Below are positions 44,455 through 56,499 of a DNA stretch of 64,000 bases, piece after piece. Numbering within the stretch: the first letter of the stretch is position 1; each line of letters starts with the position of its first letter. The notes below the pieces were generated by a model, which saw nothing but the letters and a program-made list of their open reading frames with translations, was not told the origin of the DNA and did not search any database. Location of the stretch: the NCBI GenBank assembly GCA_034440615.1, contig JAOTOM010004841.1, forward strand, positions 143,501-207,500. Direction: 5' to 3'. Source of the DNA: Ashinkailepas kermadecensis. Its lineage: Eukaryota > Arthropoda > Thecostraca > Neolepadidae. Both the position numbers and the translations under genes were made by a program.

Positions 44455-44705
44455 CTTACGCTCCAAGGAAGAAAGCCGAGAGATCTGTTGACGTGGTGAC
44501 TGGCGTGCAAGGAATGAGAGAGATGCAGCTGAAGGTCATGCGGAAGACATTGTCTACTGTCGGTGATCATGCGGCGGAAGACATTGTCTACTATCGGTGA
44601 TCATGCGGAGAGATCTGTTGGTGTGGTTACTGGCGTGCAAGGAATGAGAGAGCTGAACTGAATGCCGTGAGGAAAACATTGCTTGCTCTCGGTGATCATG
44701 CGGAA
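44455..44705. repeat. Tandem duplication around CATGCGGAAGACATTGTC
   Basis: Segments GACTGGCGTGCAAGGAATGA and ACATTGTCTACTGTCGGTGA recur two or three times with small differences. Confidence 0.75.
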
Positions 44706-46870
44706 CGTGATGCTTGCATGCAAATCTTGGAAGAACGGCACTTCATGGGTGAGGGGGTGCCGCACCGAGAAGTACGGAAAGCGACACTAAAGCAATACCC
44801 ATGCGTTGTGGTCAAGATTCGGGTGCTTCATGCGATGCTCGACGACGAGGGACAGCGGCGACCTCAGGTTGTCGGACCGAACAGAACGGAAGGGACAGAG
44901 GCGACCTCAGGTTATCTGACCGAGCGGAACGGTGCTTCGATTGGACCCAGCCGGAAGTTGGCGTGATGTCGACCTGCGCTGCTGTTGCCTCCGCTCACAC
45001 ATGCGAGTCGGCGCGACCTAAAACACAATTCCACCACCATGCTAGTTGCCGGTGTTTATCGGTGCATCGACTTTGTGCAACGGCCGCGTGCACGCCGGTG
45101 GGGTTTTTTTGTGGGGGGGAGCCGGGCACAGGTGACGGCGAGCTGGCTCAGCGAGTTTGCAGGTCGGGTGCGCCAGGTTCTCCGTCAGACATCGGATGCA
45201 TCACATCCAGATGCGTGACAGGTGTTGCATTAAACTGGACACCTGGGTGGCGTCGGACAGTGATGCGTCATCAGTGATGTGCATGTCTGAGGTATTCTGT
45301 AACGAAATCGCATGGCAATGAACTGGTTGTCGGTTGCGAAAAGAGTTTGATATCGAATCTCCGTATTTTTATCACTTCGGATATGGTACTTTTTGGCGCA
45401 CACTCTGCTAGAAGTTGCACGCGAGTCCTCTGGACCTAACGGCCGTCGACCGCTGTCAAACGCAGCGGCCGCGCTGGCCATCACAGCGATGACGTCACAT
45501 GGTTGTTGACCTGCACTGCCGCCGTGACTGATGTTGTAAAAATGCCGTGGGATATGAGGCGGGTTGGCGTCTCCTCACAGTAGGTCGGGCTGGTCTGGGC
45601 TGCTTGCGTTTAACTTGGTGAGATTTATGTGTAAAGTGGAGGTACCTGAAGACACTGGTGGATGGTCATGTTGGCGGCTTGTGCTGGACACTGAACATTA
45701 CATGTAACTTACAGTGAAATGCTTTCACAGCGATACACAGCGTAAGTTGTGTTTGGATATTCCCTTCATGCAGTGTTCCGCCACTGCGTTCGTGTGCGTT
45801 TTTCGCGCGGAATACTCACGGGCATCTTCCCAGGCGTGGATTTATATGTGTTCAGGCAGACAAGTTAAGGATCGAAAAACTGCACAACCCACACCGAGAG
45901 TTGAACTGCTGCTTTAAAGCTTTAAAAGCTTTAAGAGCTGCTTTAAAAATGCACCCTTCCGACAGTTGTCGAATCTATGAGTTATGTTATCAAATGGAGA
46001 TCTGATCATGCTTACGTGTCATTTCATTTACGACCAGCCGTTTCTCCGTTCGCTGAACCATCGACGAATCCTACCCGTTGATGCTGATATTTCGAGCAAT
46101 CACCGGTGCAATGAAGCAGTGTCGTGCACACTTACGTTTGTCGCACCGCAATTTGATTGCTACGAAAATGGCGCATACTTACGCTTCGAAACGTTCCGAG
46201 GCAGTGACGTTCGCACCTTCATATTGCTATAGGTCCAACATTTAGGACATCTTTTAATCTGAGCGACATGAATTCATAGCCAATCGATGGGGCATTAATC
46301 AAATACCTACACACTTGGAATTTAGAAATTCATTGGTGTTTGCAGGGCATTCAAGAGGAGTGCAAATTTTCGCAAGCTGTCTTTTTGCCATCTTCTTTTT
46401 GTTCCTAGAATCAGCTGTTGTAGTATGTATTGGTCATAATATAACCGGGAAGTAGCAAGATTATTAGAGTGCATGTGAAAAATTCGCATACCAGTGGCAT
46501 GGACAATAGAGAGGGGAAAGCGCCATGATTTTTTGGGGGGAGGGGGATACGGGTGCTGTAAACCACATCGATATCACCAGATATTCCGAATTGTCAACTG
46601 TGTGCAATGGCACGCCTTGTAGTCTACAATTTCATCCTCGGCGTAACTAGGCAACCATATCAGGAAGCTAAATTGCAACGAAAATAAGTGTAAATTGTAA
46701 CATGGTTCATCATGGACGTTTCCATCATCTTTTTAGAGGTTAGTTGTTTTTTTTTATACATCAGATGCGTAATCACGGTAGTTAAAAGAAGAGATGTTGT
46801 TATATGTCCATGTTCAAAGCGTTCCGTGGGTACGTTTCAGTTCGAGATTGATTTTGGCGACTCTCCACCT
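44706..46870. other. Spacer with no recognised gene
   Basis: Two kilobases of mixed sequence with a small AGCTTTAA repeat at about 45910-45945. No gene or domain was recognised. Confidence 0.35.
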
Positions 46871-47655
46871 CGTGTCTGTCGGAGATGGTTATCCCGACAG
46901 TCGGCGTGTGTGACGTCGGAGATGGTTATCCCGACAGTCGGCGTGTGTGGTGTCGGAGATGGTTATCCCGACAGTCGGCGTTTGTGGTGTCTGTCGGAAA
47001 TGGTTATCCCGACAGTCGGCGTTTGTGGTGTCTGTCGGAGATGGTTATCCCGACAGTCAGCGTGTGTGGTGTCTGTCGGAGACGGTTATCCCGACAGTCG
47101 GCGTGTGCGGTGTTTGGCGGAGATGGTTATCCCGACAGTCGGCGTGTGTGGTGTCGGAGATGGTTATCCCGACAGTCGGCGTGTGTGGCGTCGGAGATGG
47201 TTATCCCGACAGTCGGCGTTTGTGGTGTCTGTCGGAGATGGTTATCCCGACAGTCAGCGTGTGTGGTGTCTGTCGGAGACGGTTATCCCGACAGTCGGCG
47301 TGTGCGGTGTTTGGCGGAGATGGTTATCCCGACAGTTGGCGTGTGTGGTGTCGGAGATGGTTATCCCGACAGTCTGCGTGTGTGGTGTCTGTCGGAGATG
47401 GTTATCCCGACAGTCGGCGTGTGTGGTGTCGGAGATGGTTATCCCGACAGTCGGTGTGTGTGGTGTCGGAGATGGTTATCCCGACAGTCGGCGTGTGTGG
47501 TGTCTGGCGGAGATGGTTATCCCGACAGTCGGTGTGTGTGGTGTCGGAGATGGTTATCCCGACAGTCGGCGTGTGTGGTGTCTGAGATGGTTATCCCGAC
47601 AGTCGGCGTTTGTGGTGTCCGGCGGAGACGGTTATCCCGACAGTTCTGGTGTGCT
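46871..47655. repeat. 37/41 bp minisatellite, about 20 copies
   Basis: Twenty copies of (G/A)ATGGTTATCCCGACAGTC, spaced either 37 or 41 bases apart depending on a four-base TGTC/TGGC insertion. Because 37 and 41 are not multiples of three, all forward frames cycle through the unit. This explains the overlapping 212-316 codon open frames. Confidence 0.95.
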
Positions 47656-47821
47656 CGGTTAGTGTGAAAGTTGGCATCACTGACTGTAGGCTGGGCCAGC
47701 TCACAGTTTCCAGTTCAGTGGCACGAGGCAGGTGGGCGTGACGGAATCACTCATGCGTTGTGCTGTCCATATATTTTATGTATTTTTTTGCACAACATCT
47801 GTGAGGCATGTGTTACTGGTG

Positions 47822-47932
47822 AGATCATCTCAACTGGTGTTACTCTTACTGGTGCGATCATCTCCACTTGTGTTACTCTTACTGGTGCGATCATCTCCAC
47901 TGGTGTTACTCTTACTGGTGCGAGCATACGTG
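47822..47932. repeat. 33 bp tandem repeat
   Basis: Three to four copies of ACTGGTGTTACTCTTACTGG followed by TGCGATCATCTCC. Confidence 0.9.
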
Positions 47933-48382
47933 CAAGTGTAGGTGTTATCAAGATGGAATATGCGCGTGTATTCAGAAACTTTGACTTCACGTGGTTGTTC
48001 GGTGCTTTTTAGAGGGTGGGAGGTAGGCATGTGCAGAAGGGGGTGGAAGCTGCGTTGGATGCATTGCGTGCACTGAGCCAAAGTGAGAGCGTGATGGCGG
48101 GGCGCATTTGTTCGGTGGTGCCGCACCTGTGTCTGGTGTGGTGCCGGTGTCGGTGACGTGACGTGACGTGACGATTGCTCGCGGCCCGCTGCCTGTCGGG
48201 TCCGACGCGAACGTTGTGGGTGACGTGCCGGCTGTGGAGATGACCGGGCCGGCCACTCTCTCACCAGCGGTCGGCGCAAATGGCTCTGGCCGCTCTCTCA
48301 CCAGCGGTGGGCACAGATGGCTCTGGCCGCTCTCTCGCCAGCGGTCGGCACAGCTGGCTGTGGCCGCGTTACGCTGCGCGAC

Positions 48383-48715
48383 TCACTGCCGGTCGTCACA
48401 CTGCCGCGCGTCACACTGCCGGTCGTCACACTGCCGGTCGTCACACTGCCGCGCGTCACACTGCCGGTCGTCACACTGCCGGTCGTCACACTGCCGCGCG
48501 TCACACTGCCGGTCGTCACACTGCCGGTCGTCACACTGCCGCGCGTCACACTGCCGGTCGTCACACTGCCGCCCGTCACACTGCCGCTCGTCACACTGCC
48601 GGTCGTCACACTGCCGGTCGTCACACTGCCGGTCGTCACACTGCCGCGCGTCACACTGCCGGTCGTCACACTGCCGGTCGTCACACTGCCGCCCGTCACT
48701 CTGCCGTTCGCCGGC
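48383..48715. repeat. 15 bp minisatellite (GGTCGTCACACTGCC)
   Basis: About 22 copies in which GGTCG and GCGCG variants alternate in a loose 45 bp higher-order pattern. A 15 bp unit keeps every frame open on both strands. Confidence 0.95.
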
Positions 48716-48868
48716 ACTGACGCCCGGGGGCTTCGTGCCGAGTCCAAATAATTCCAAATAATGAATCAGAAAATCAAGATCAAAATTTCTGACATCAGAC
48801 GTATATACTTTCTTGTGTGCCATTTGCCATCAATATTTCTGAATGTGGACACAATGCACGTGTGTCGT

Positions 48869-48895
48869 CATTTGGGCTTTAGGGCGCTTCGACCA
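48869..48895 (-). mobile_element. 5'-truncated mini-SINE tail, minus strand
   Basis: CATTTGGGCTTTAGGGCGC is the reverse complement of the mini-element segment GCGCCCTAAAGCCCAAATG. No target duplication was found. Confidence 0.5.
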
Positions 48896-49109
48896 GAATT
48901 GATCATTCGCGGAACTTCATTTTATCGTCGTCGTCGTCATTATACAGCCCCGTGTGGGCAGCCCCGGGGCCCGTGCCTTGGGCGGCCGGCGCGGCGGTGG
49001 CCGTCACGCCGTTTGGGAACTGCGCTGGCGCGCTTCCTTCGCGCCTGCCCGGGGCGAGTTCGCCGGCGGTCGTTGACAAAGTCCGGCTCGACAGTGTTAC
49101 CATCGCTGT

Positions 49110-49181
49110 CTGCCCGGCTGACCCTTCCCGGCTGACCCTTCCCGGCTGACCGGCCCGGCTGACCCTTCAGGCTGACCCGCC
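49110..49181. repeat. CCCGGCTGACCCTT tandem repeat
   Basis: About five imperfect copies of a 14 bp unit. The mini-SINE tail at 49182 has inserted into this array. Confidence 0.8.
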
Positions 49182-49219
49182 AGCTATGTGACCTATGCAG
49201 TCGATGCGCCTCTAAACTA
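49182..49219 (+). mobile_element. Truncated mini-SINE tail (38 bp) with TSD
   Basis: TATGTGACCTATGCAGTCGA followed by TGCGCCTCTAAACTA. The 14 bp duplication CAGGCTGACCCGCC lies at 49168-49181 and 49220-49233. The target is itself repetitive, so part of this match could pre-date insertion. Confidence 0.75.
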
Positions 49220-49233
49220 CAGGCTGACCCGCC

Positions 49234-50345
49234 CGGCGAACCGGCCCCGGGTCGCAGATTAAGTGGCTCCAGTTTCGTAGTCTCAACATGTCGATCAAAT
49301 GAAACGAACATTGTCTTCCTTTAAAGAAGTGTGTTTCAGACATGCACTGTGCTTTCGGAACCAGGAAAAGTTACGGCCTGAACGTTATTCCCGCGAAAAC
49401 AGCTTCATCGGCTCCGAAGTAACCCAAAAACCAGTTGTCCACGGAACAACTTGAGGGGTGGCATTCCGCAAAACCTATTTAAATCATTCCGCAGGGAAGA
49501 AATGAAAATGTATCGCCCTTCATAGCGCTAATTTATTTGCGGTCTCCTGTATGATTTGGTTAACTGTGCGCCGTCGCTTTCGCTTTCTTCACCTCAGAAA
49601 ATAGAGGAAATATGCAAACAAAATATTGGTCCCATATTAATTTTACGCATGGTATGCCATTTTATATTTGGTGGCTTGGCGTACCTGATCTCCCCAGTGA
49701 CAGCGTGTTGCTATGGGCGCTAAGTGATAACTATGGGTGTGTCCTCAAGTCCAAGTGGGTGCAAAATGATCAGGTAGTCGGCTCGCCCTAAAACAACAAA
49801 CCACCACCGCCTGAAGTCCGAACAACCAATCCACCAACAACTACTTTCTGCTCCGCAATTTCACCTACGCCATTCGAGGATACTACGAGGACATTCTCCG
49901 GAAGAGAAGGGACAGTCGCATAAAGTTTTCACCAATAGTGAAAGGTTATGCAGCAACGATCGCAGTGTTCGTCTCAAATTGGAAGATAGTAGCGTGTGAA
50001 ATAGCACGCTACTGGAAGCCAGTGCATCAAACACAGTTAATTCAAGTAGGTAGATTAAATGTAAGACATTTGTTATGTCTCTGAATGTCGTTCTGCATTG
50101 TTGTAGCCTGCACTTTTGGCTTCATCTTAAATCGATTGCAGGCTGGATCACCAGAAAACCGGCTCATTCTCTCCATACAGCCAGTAAAGTTTCCTCCTCG
50201 AACCCCTGATTTGTATCTTTAGGAATCATCCATCACGCTGAACCTGCAGGCACGGGTGCAAATGTTAGACACGTCTGTCATGATGTGTCCGATGAGCCTT
50301 CAAAGTCTCGTCGGTTTGTGACGCTGGTGGCTGGCGTTGGCGTGG
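49234..50345. other. Spacer with a probable old mini-SINE tail
   Basis: About 49757-49805 (GGGTGCAAAATGATCAGG then GTCGGCTCGCCCTAAAAC) resembles a diverged mini-element copy. No gene was recognised. Confidence 0.4.
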
Positions 50346-50535
50346 CGACCTCCTGCGGCCGGGTCGGCGTGGCGCCGATACCTGCTGACGCCTGGCGCGG
50401 CGACCTCCTGTGCCAGGGCCTGGCGGTCGGGTCGGCGTGGCGCCGATACCTGCTGACGCCTGGCGCGGCGACCTCCCGCGCGCAAGGCCTGTCGGTCGGG
50501 TCGGCGTGGCGCCGATGTCTGCTGACGCCTGGCGG
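50346..50535. repeat. About 68 bp tandem repeat, three copies
   Basis: Units begin GGGTCGGCGTGGCGCCGAT at 50361, 50429 and 50498. Confidence 0.88.
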
Positions 50536-51138
50536 GCGGGCCGAGGAGTCACGCGACGGCCAGCTCAGCGACTCGCCCATCTGGCCGTCGAGAGGCCCCC
50601 ATTGGGCGTAGCGGTCACGGCTTTCAGAGCCACAGCTGCAGGGGCCTTCCAATGGTTATGATTTATGGCTATGCGCACTCGGAGAACTGCGGTAGTAAGC
50701 ATTCACGTATTTCAACGATGATGGTCTCGGTCTTCGAGTTTCATAAAGTTCCTTAGCACTAGGGCTAAAGGTCTGACTGAAACCAATTTCATGAATGCCG
50801 GTGACTAATGTTAATTTTAGCCCTGCCAGTGGCTAAGACCCTTTAATCAGTTAGGACGGTGCAAAGTATTTCGGGCTGGTGTAAATGTCAAAAGGTTGCT
50901 AACCAGTTTCCGTGATGTACTTCAGTTGATCCCTTTGAGAGGAAGGAAGGAGGCATTATTCATTGTCAGGAATATTTTGTTGTTCAGCTGGGACATGTCT
51001 CCAAGTTAAGAAGCCCATTCATTCAGCCAGCCATGTATTTAAGAGTGGGAGGTTTCGGAGATATCCACCTCCTTCGTCACCCTTCGTACGGGTATTTTCC
51101 AGAGCACCCAACCCACAAATTGCATCGTAATGTCAAAT
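50536..51138. other. Spacer with no recognised gene
   Basis: Nothing recognised. Confidence 0.35.
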
Positions 51139-51345
51139 CTCCCAGCGGCCAGTCATTAGTTGGACAGTGGCCGGCTCATAGTCTCCCAGCGGCCAGTCAT
51201 CAGTTGGGCAGTGGCCGGCTCATAATCTCCCAGCGGCCAGCCGTCAGCTGGACAGTGGTCGGCTCATAGTCTCCCAGCGGCCAGCCGTCAGCTGGACAGT
51301 GGCTGGCTCATAATTTCCTGGCAGTTAGCCATCAGCTGGACAGTG
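51139..51345. repeat. 44 bp tandem repeat, about five copies
   Basis: Units of CTCCCAGCGGCCAGTCATCA followed by GTTGGACAGTGGCCGGCTCATA(A/G)T. Confidence 0.92.
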
Positions 51346-51624
51346 GCCGGCGCGCCGGCTGGCTGGGGCCTGAGGTGGCGGAACCGGGCTGCAGGCAGCT
51401 CCAGTGCAGAGGTGGTGCAGATGGCGTGGCGGCTGCTGTTCTTGTTGACAGGCGAACCTCGTCGAGTCCGCCACCGGAGCGGCTGAGATTGCATCGTGGT
51501 GGTGATGCACGGGCCGCCGTCGTGAGTTCATTCCGGTTATACCGTTATACATAGTCGTTACCTGCAATATCCGAGTATATTTGAGCAGTCATTGCCAGGC
51601 ATGGGAACATAGGCTGTTCCTGCA

Positions 51625-51870
51625 TTTTGACGTGCAGAAAATTGTCTTCTCCGGAAAATTGTGCTCATTTTTCTCATTTGGAGATTGGATGGTGCTGTTT
51701 GACAGTGAGCTGCTCTGTGTTAATGTGTCAAGATTCACTGGAAAGCGCAAACTGGGATTCTGATCTCACAGACTTGAGGATCAGAATCTGTGTTTATCAG
51801 CATCATCTTCGTATTCGATTACCCATGAATTGTCCTCCACATCCAGGGTAACGAAGTACAAATCCAACCC
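51625..51870 (+). repeat. Dispersed repeat R2, copy 2
   Basis: Shares TTGGATGGTGCTGTTTGACA, GTCAAGATTCACTGGAAA and CCTCCACATCCAGGGTAACG blocks with 16530-16745. Confidence 0.65.
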
Positions 51871-52346
51871 TGGTCATTGCTATTGGCTTTGTTTTTGGTC
51901 AGTGATGTCTATATTGACTTATTAATTTTGGAAGGTTGATTCATCATCATCAGACCCGTCTGACTTGAATGAACGGCAGTGAATTTGATTTGGTCATCAG
52001 TTGCTTATTCGCAACATTTCTTGAAATATGACAACATAATAGAACATTTTGCGAAGCCTATGATCTTCAAGCTGTTATCCGGGTCGTGCTCGGTTTCGAT
52101 GCCTGCGTTGTCCAGCCACTGGTCAGACTGTCGCCCACTGCTCTGCACTGACTTATGGCGCACTGCTCTCAAATTGGTTTCCGGGTTTGAACTCATTCAT
52201 TTTTAATGGAGCGTCAGATGCAAATAAACGTCCATTTTTGCTGTTAAATATGTAACGAAAATGACGGATGGCACTTAGTGTATTTTGTATGCAACTGTAT
52301 AACATGCCTATGTTGGATTGTGGCTTCACGACGCACTTAGCAGCTG

Positions 52347-52463
52347 AGGCCATATGGCGTCGCCTGCCTCCCGCCCTGGCAGGAACGGTGGGAATTGCGG
52401 GGAATCGAGTCCCGTACATCTGGTGTGCCAGACGCTCAGCTCGATCACTGTGCTACCGACGTC
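52347..52463 (-). mobile_element. tRNA-like SINE, family C
   Basis: On the minus strand GTCGGTAGCACAGTGATCG (A-box region) and GGGACTCGATTCCCC (B box) precede a short core, CAGGGCGGGAGGCGACGCC, that aligns with the core of families A and B. Confidence 0.72.
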
Positions 52464-52844
52464 CCGCACAACACGACTATAGATCTGCGTAGAGCCCAGC
52501 ATCACTGTAGTCTATCGGCCACTTTAGTCTATCGGGGGAAATCGAAGATCATTCATGCTAGCTGTGTTACATTAGCAGGTGCCCATTTCTGGACTGCCCT
52601 GACATAGATAGACCAGACCTATGGAAGCAAATATCTGACGTAAACTAAATACCTCAACAAAAAGCTAAATATCTGACGTAGGACGTCAACAGTCGTCCGA
52701 TTAGTATTGTTTTGCACCAAAATGTCCGCATTGGGACAGAGTGCTTCGCTCAGCTGCCGGCAATGCCGCCGGCCAGCGTGTCACAAGTCGCACGCATCGC
52801 TGCTGGTGTCGCCGATGCATCTGGCTGGCTCGGTTGGCTGGTGG

Positions 52845-53590
52845 CCGTGACGTGTCGTGACGCGCCGGGCCAGTGGACGGCCGTGACGTGTCGTGACGCG
52901 CCGGGCCAGTGGACGGCCGTGACGCGCCGGGCCAGTGGACGGCCGTGACGTGTCGTGACGCGCCGGGCCAGTGGACGGCCGTGACGTGTCGTGACGTGCC
53001 GGGCCAGCGGACGGCCGTGACGTGACGTGTCGTGACGCGCCGGGCCAGTGGACCGCCGTGACGTGTCGTGACGCGCCGGGCCAGTGGACGGCCGTGACGT
53101 GTCGTGACGCGCCGGGCCAGTGGACGGCCGTGACGTGTCGTGACGTGCCGGGCCAGTGGACGGTCGTGACGTGTCGTGACGCGCCGGGCCAGTGGACGGC
53201 CGTGACGTGTCGTGACGTGCCGGGCCAGTGGACGGCCGTGACGTGTCGTGACGCGCCGGGCCAGTGGACGGCCGTGACGTTGTGACGCACCGGGCCAGTG
53301 GACGGTCGTGACGTGTCGTGACGTACCGGGCCAGTGGACGGCCGTCACGTGTCGTGACGCGCCGGGCCAGTGGACGGCCGTGACGTGTCGTGACGCGCCG
53401 GGCCAGTGGACGGCCGTGACGTGTCGTGACGCGCCGGGCCAGTGGACGGCCGTGACGTGTCGTGACGCGCCGGGCCAGTGGACGGCCGTGACGTGCCGGG
53501 CCAGTGGACGGCCGTGACGTGTCGTGACGCGCCGGGCCAGTGGACGGCCGTGACGTGTCGTGACGCGCCGGGCCAGTGGACCGCCGTGAC
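52845..53590. repeat. 36 bp minisatellite, about 20 copies
   Basis: Units of GTGACGTGTCGTGACGCGCC followed by GGGCCAGTGGACGGCC, with a few units shortened. A 36 bp period keeps frames open, which produces the 300-codon artefacts on both strands. Confidence 0.96.
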
Positions 53591-53639
53591 GGGAGCACGA
53601 GCGGCAGCCGCCGACGGCGCGCGGCACGCCCGAGCCAGG

Positions 53640-54110
53640 TGATCGGCTTCACGTCACATCGTCACATAGTCACAGCATCACATAGTTACATCATCACATC
53701 GCCTCATCAACGTATCACATCGTCACATCATCACATCGTCTCGTCAACATACCACATACTCACATCATAGCATCATCACATCGCATCGTCAACACATCGT
53801 CACATCATCGCGTCATCACATCGTCTCATCATCACATCGCCACGTCATCACATCATTGCATCGCCTCAACACATCGTCACATCATCACATCGCCTCGTCA
53901 TCATATCGTCACATCATCACATCGCCTCGCCAACACATCGCATCGTCAACACATCGTCACATCATCGCGTCATCACATCGTCACATCATCACATCGCCTT
54001 GTCAACATATCACATCGTCACATCGCCTCGTTATCACATTGTCACATCATCACATCGCCTCGTCAACATATCGCATCGTCACATCATCACATCGCCTTGT
54101 CAACAAAATC
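53640..54110. repeat. CATCGTCACAT-based satellite
   Basis: Degenerate 11-12 bp units CATCGTCACAT / CATCATCACAT, organised in larger blocks punctuated by CGCCTCGTCAACATA. Confidence 0.93.
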
Positions 54111-54770
54111 GTTTTCACTGTTACCGTGGCAGTGGTAACAGCCGACGGGACCTTAACAAAGCCGACGACTGGCTAGACTGCAGGCTTCCTTTCTGATTGT
54201 TATTTCCGGGACGGTAGTGATGCCTGCCCAGCTAGTGGAATGGGTTGATCATTTTCATCTGTGAATATATCGCGTGAAGAGATGAGTGCATGCCCATTGT
54301 TTTGAGCTGGCTGCGGTATGTGCCGCGTCTCCAGAGCAGAGCGGTGGCCTCTTGAGAAGATGAAATCCGCCTGGACATGGTGGTTGCCTCAGATGGTGGT
54401 TGCCTCTCATGTGTGGTGGATGCAGGGGATGCAGGTGTTGCCTCAATGTTTCCTCAATGTTTCCTCAATGGCGAAGTATGTGCGATTTTTGACATTTGCA
54501 TCGCCGGTGGCAAGGTGTGCAAGTTCGTAACTTTTGGTTTAAGTCTGAGCTTGATGGGACATATTTTTGTATCCGCAGTGAAGCATTTGTTTTTTTTATT
54601 TTATTCCCACAAAAACAGCCGGTATTTGGTAATTTGGTACTTTTCAGCCTTGAGCCGTAAAATCGGCATGGTACAGCGCGAATCTTACTGCTTTTCATGC
54701 AATCATTGATTTCTTGTTGGTTATTTTTTATAATGTTGCGGAGAGCTGTGTTGAGCATAGTCGAATTGGA

Positions 54771-55106
54771 GATGATTATAAAAAGTAACCAAACTGTCAT
54801 ATTAAGTAAAATAGGATCAGAAATCGGTCTAATATATTTTGGGCATGACCCTTCTTCGGAGACAGAATAAACATACAGAGACATTTTACGCACAGGATTT
54901 TACACAGATTACAAGATACAGGATTATGTGCGTTTAACGTGCGTAATGTGCGCATGTGCGTTTTACGTGCGTAATGTGCGCATGTGCGTAAAATATCTCC
55001 GTATGTTTATTCTGTCTCCGAAGAAGGGTCATGCCCAAAATATATTGGACCGATTTCTGATCTTATTTTACTCAAGATGAGCATTTGGTTGCTTTTTATA
55101 ATCATC
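54771..55106. repeat. Inverted repeat with about 123 bp arms
   Basis: 54771-54893 and 54983-55106 are inverted copies with few differences (shared ACCCTTCTTCGGAGACAGAA). The 90 bp centre is built of GCGTAATGTGCGCATGTGCG repeats. The small mirrored frames (YVYSVSEEGSCPKYI) on each strand come from the arms. It is probably a foldback or Penelope-type terminal structure; the class is not settled. Confidence 0.85.
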
Positions 55107-55325
55107 GTTGATTGTGTTTTGTTTGCGCTGCTATATTCACTGTTGAAACCCGGCCGATGGACCTGCCGGCTGCCGTGCTCACAGCACTGAATGAGTATGG
55201 AAAAGCTGGATGCAAACTGTCCCAGCAGTATTAAGTGCGCAAACTTAGACAGGTCTAAGCTTGCGCACTAAATCCTGCTCTAACAAACTAAGTCTAGTTT
55301 GTTTTCCACGTGATGACTGCTGATG

Positions 55326-55375
55326 ATTATTGGAGTTTTAGGGTGCGTCAACCCCAGTGGGTTATATTGCACCCA
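55326..55375 (-). mobile_element. Mini-SINE tail element, diverged, minus strand
   Basis: TTGGAGTTTTAGGGTGCGTC followed by GGTTATATTGCACCCA is the reverse complement of the full-length mini element, including both stem arms (GGGTGC / GCACCC, a compensated stem). No clear target duplication was found. Confidence 0.65.
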
Positions 55376-56309
55376 TAACGAGCTTGCTTAACCAAGCGCC
55401 AGATTGTCACATACGAATATAAAACATCGGTAGTTATTTGGGCATTAGGGTGCTTAATAGAAGATATCTGGGTAAGTTAGTTATCAGCTAGGCAGGTGCA
55501 TATATTATTTGAAATCCTATATTCGCAAGGACGCGCAAAACTGCTCTATTGTGTATAAATCGGGAATCATTTCCCAATAAGTCCTCCAACTTCAGAGTAT
55601 TCGCATCATTTCCGAAGTGGCGCCTGTGTTCTTCTGTATATGCTGGGCGCGCCACCAACACATGGTGCACAGTCAGCGCGGCATTACACCTCGCACATTT
55701 CGGCCTTCACGCGACGACTTGCGATGTGACCGCAGTGCCGTCGGTGGCGCGCCGTCTCCGGGATGACGGCGGCGGGGGCGGCCGCCGGTCACGTCACGCC
55801 TGCCGTGGCAATGGTGCCATGCAACACGCGCCGCGGCACAACCATGTGTGCCAGCCGCGCCGCTGGGAACCGGGCTGCAGGCGGCGGCGCGGCCGGCCAC
55901 CATCCGTCTCGGCAGCTCATCAGTCACTGGCCGCTCGCCGGTGGCCGCCAGCTGGCGGCTCTCGGCCGGGCGGCGATGCTACCGCCGCCTGGTGGCGTAT
56001 AGTGGGAACCAGGAGTTGCGTTGTTCTTGGATAGATGGCAGCAGTGATGCTGACGCGGGGCCCCTCGCCAGACCGAATTGAATGCACGGGTGAAAATGCC
56101 TGTCGTGGTGTGGTTGCCTAAGCATCCAGAAGCCAGGTGTCCCCCCGACCCACCCGGGATCTCCAGTCATGCCAGTTGGCACTAGTTCCAATACGTGGTG
56201 CCTTTTCCAATTCATTGCACTGGTTAAGCCTGGCAGCCCACAGTCATAACGAAATAAATATTTGAATTCGAAGAACCAAAGAGTGTAGGCTGAAGACGAG
56301 CGCGACGCT
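55376..56309. other. Spacer with a GC-rich block
   Basis: 55433-55455 resembles another truncated mini tail (GTTATTTGGGCATTAGGGTGC, minus). 55650-56000 is CpG-rich with open frames but no domain. Confidence 0.4.
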
Positions 56310-56321
56310 GGAAACGATTGT

Positions 56322-56487
56322 TGGTTGGTTATTGGTTTTACGACACGTCGACCGTTGAGTCATGTAACGCCGCCAGTCTCTCACGCCGATTGGTCGCTGG
56401 CGAAGAGTAGCGACAGGTGAGACTCGAACCCACAACTTCTCGATTGTGAGACGAGCATCTTACCCCTAGACCACTACTCGTCCCCCC
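56322..56487 (-). mobile_element. tRNA-like SINE, family A
   Basis: Minus-strand copy with head, B box and tail intact; the core has small changes. The exact 12 bp duplication GGAAACGATTGT lies at 56310-56321 and 56488-56499. Confidence 0.9.
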
Positions 56488-56499
56488 GGAAACGATTGT

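Noticed and set aside
46712..47667. Three overlapping plus-strand frames of 212-316 codons
   Set aside because: They are translations of the 37/41 bp minisatellite cycling through all frames.
48168..48823. Frames of 144-197 codons on both strands (CRSSH, TGSVT repeats)
   Set aside because: They are artefacts of the 15 bp repeat unit.
52701..53652. Long open frames of 300+ codons on the minus strand (HGRPLARRVT repeats)
   Set aside because: They are translations of the 36 bp minisatellite; a period divisible by three keeps frames open.
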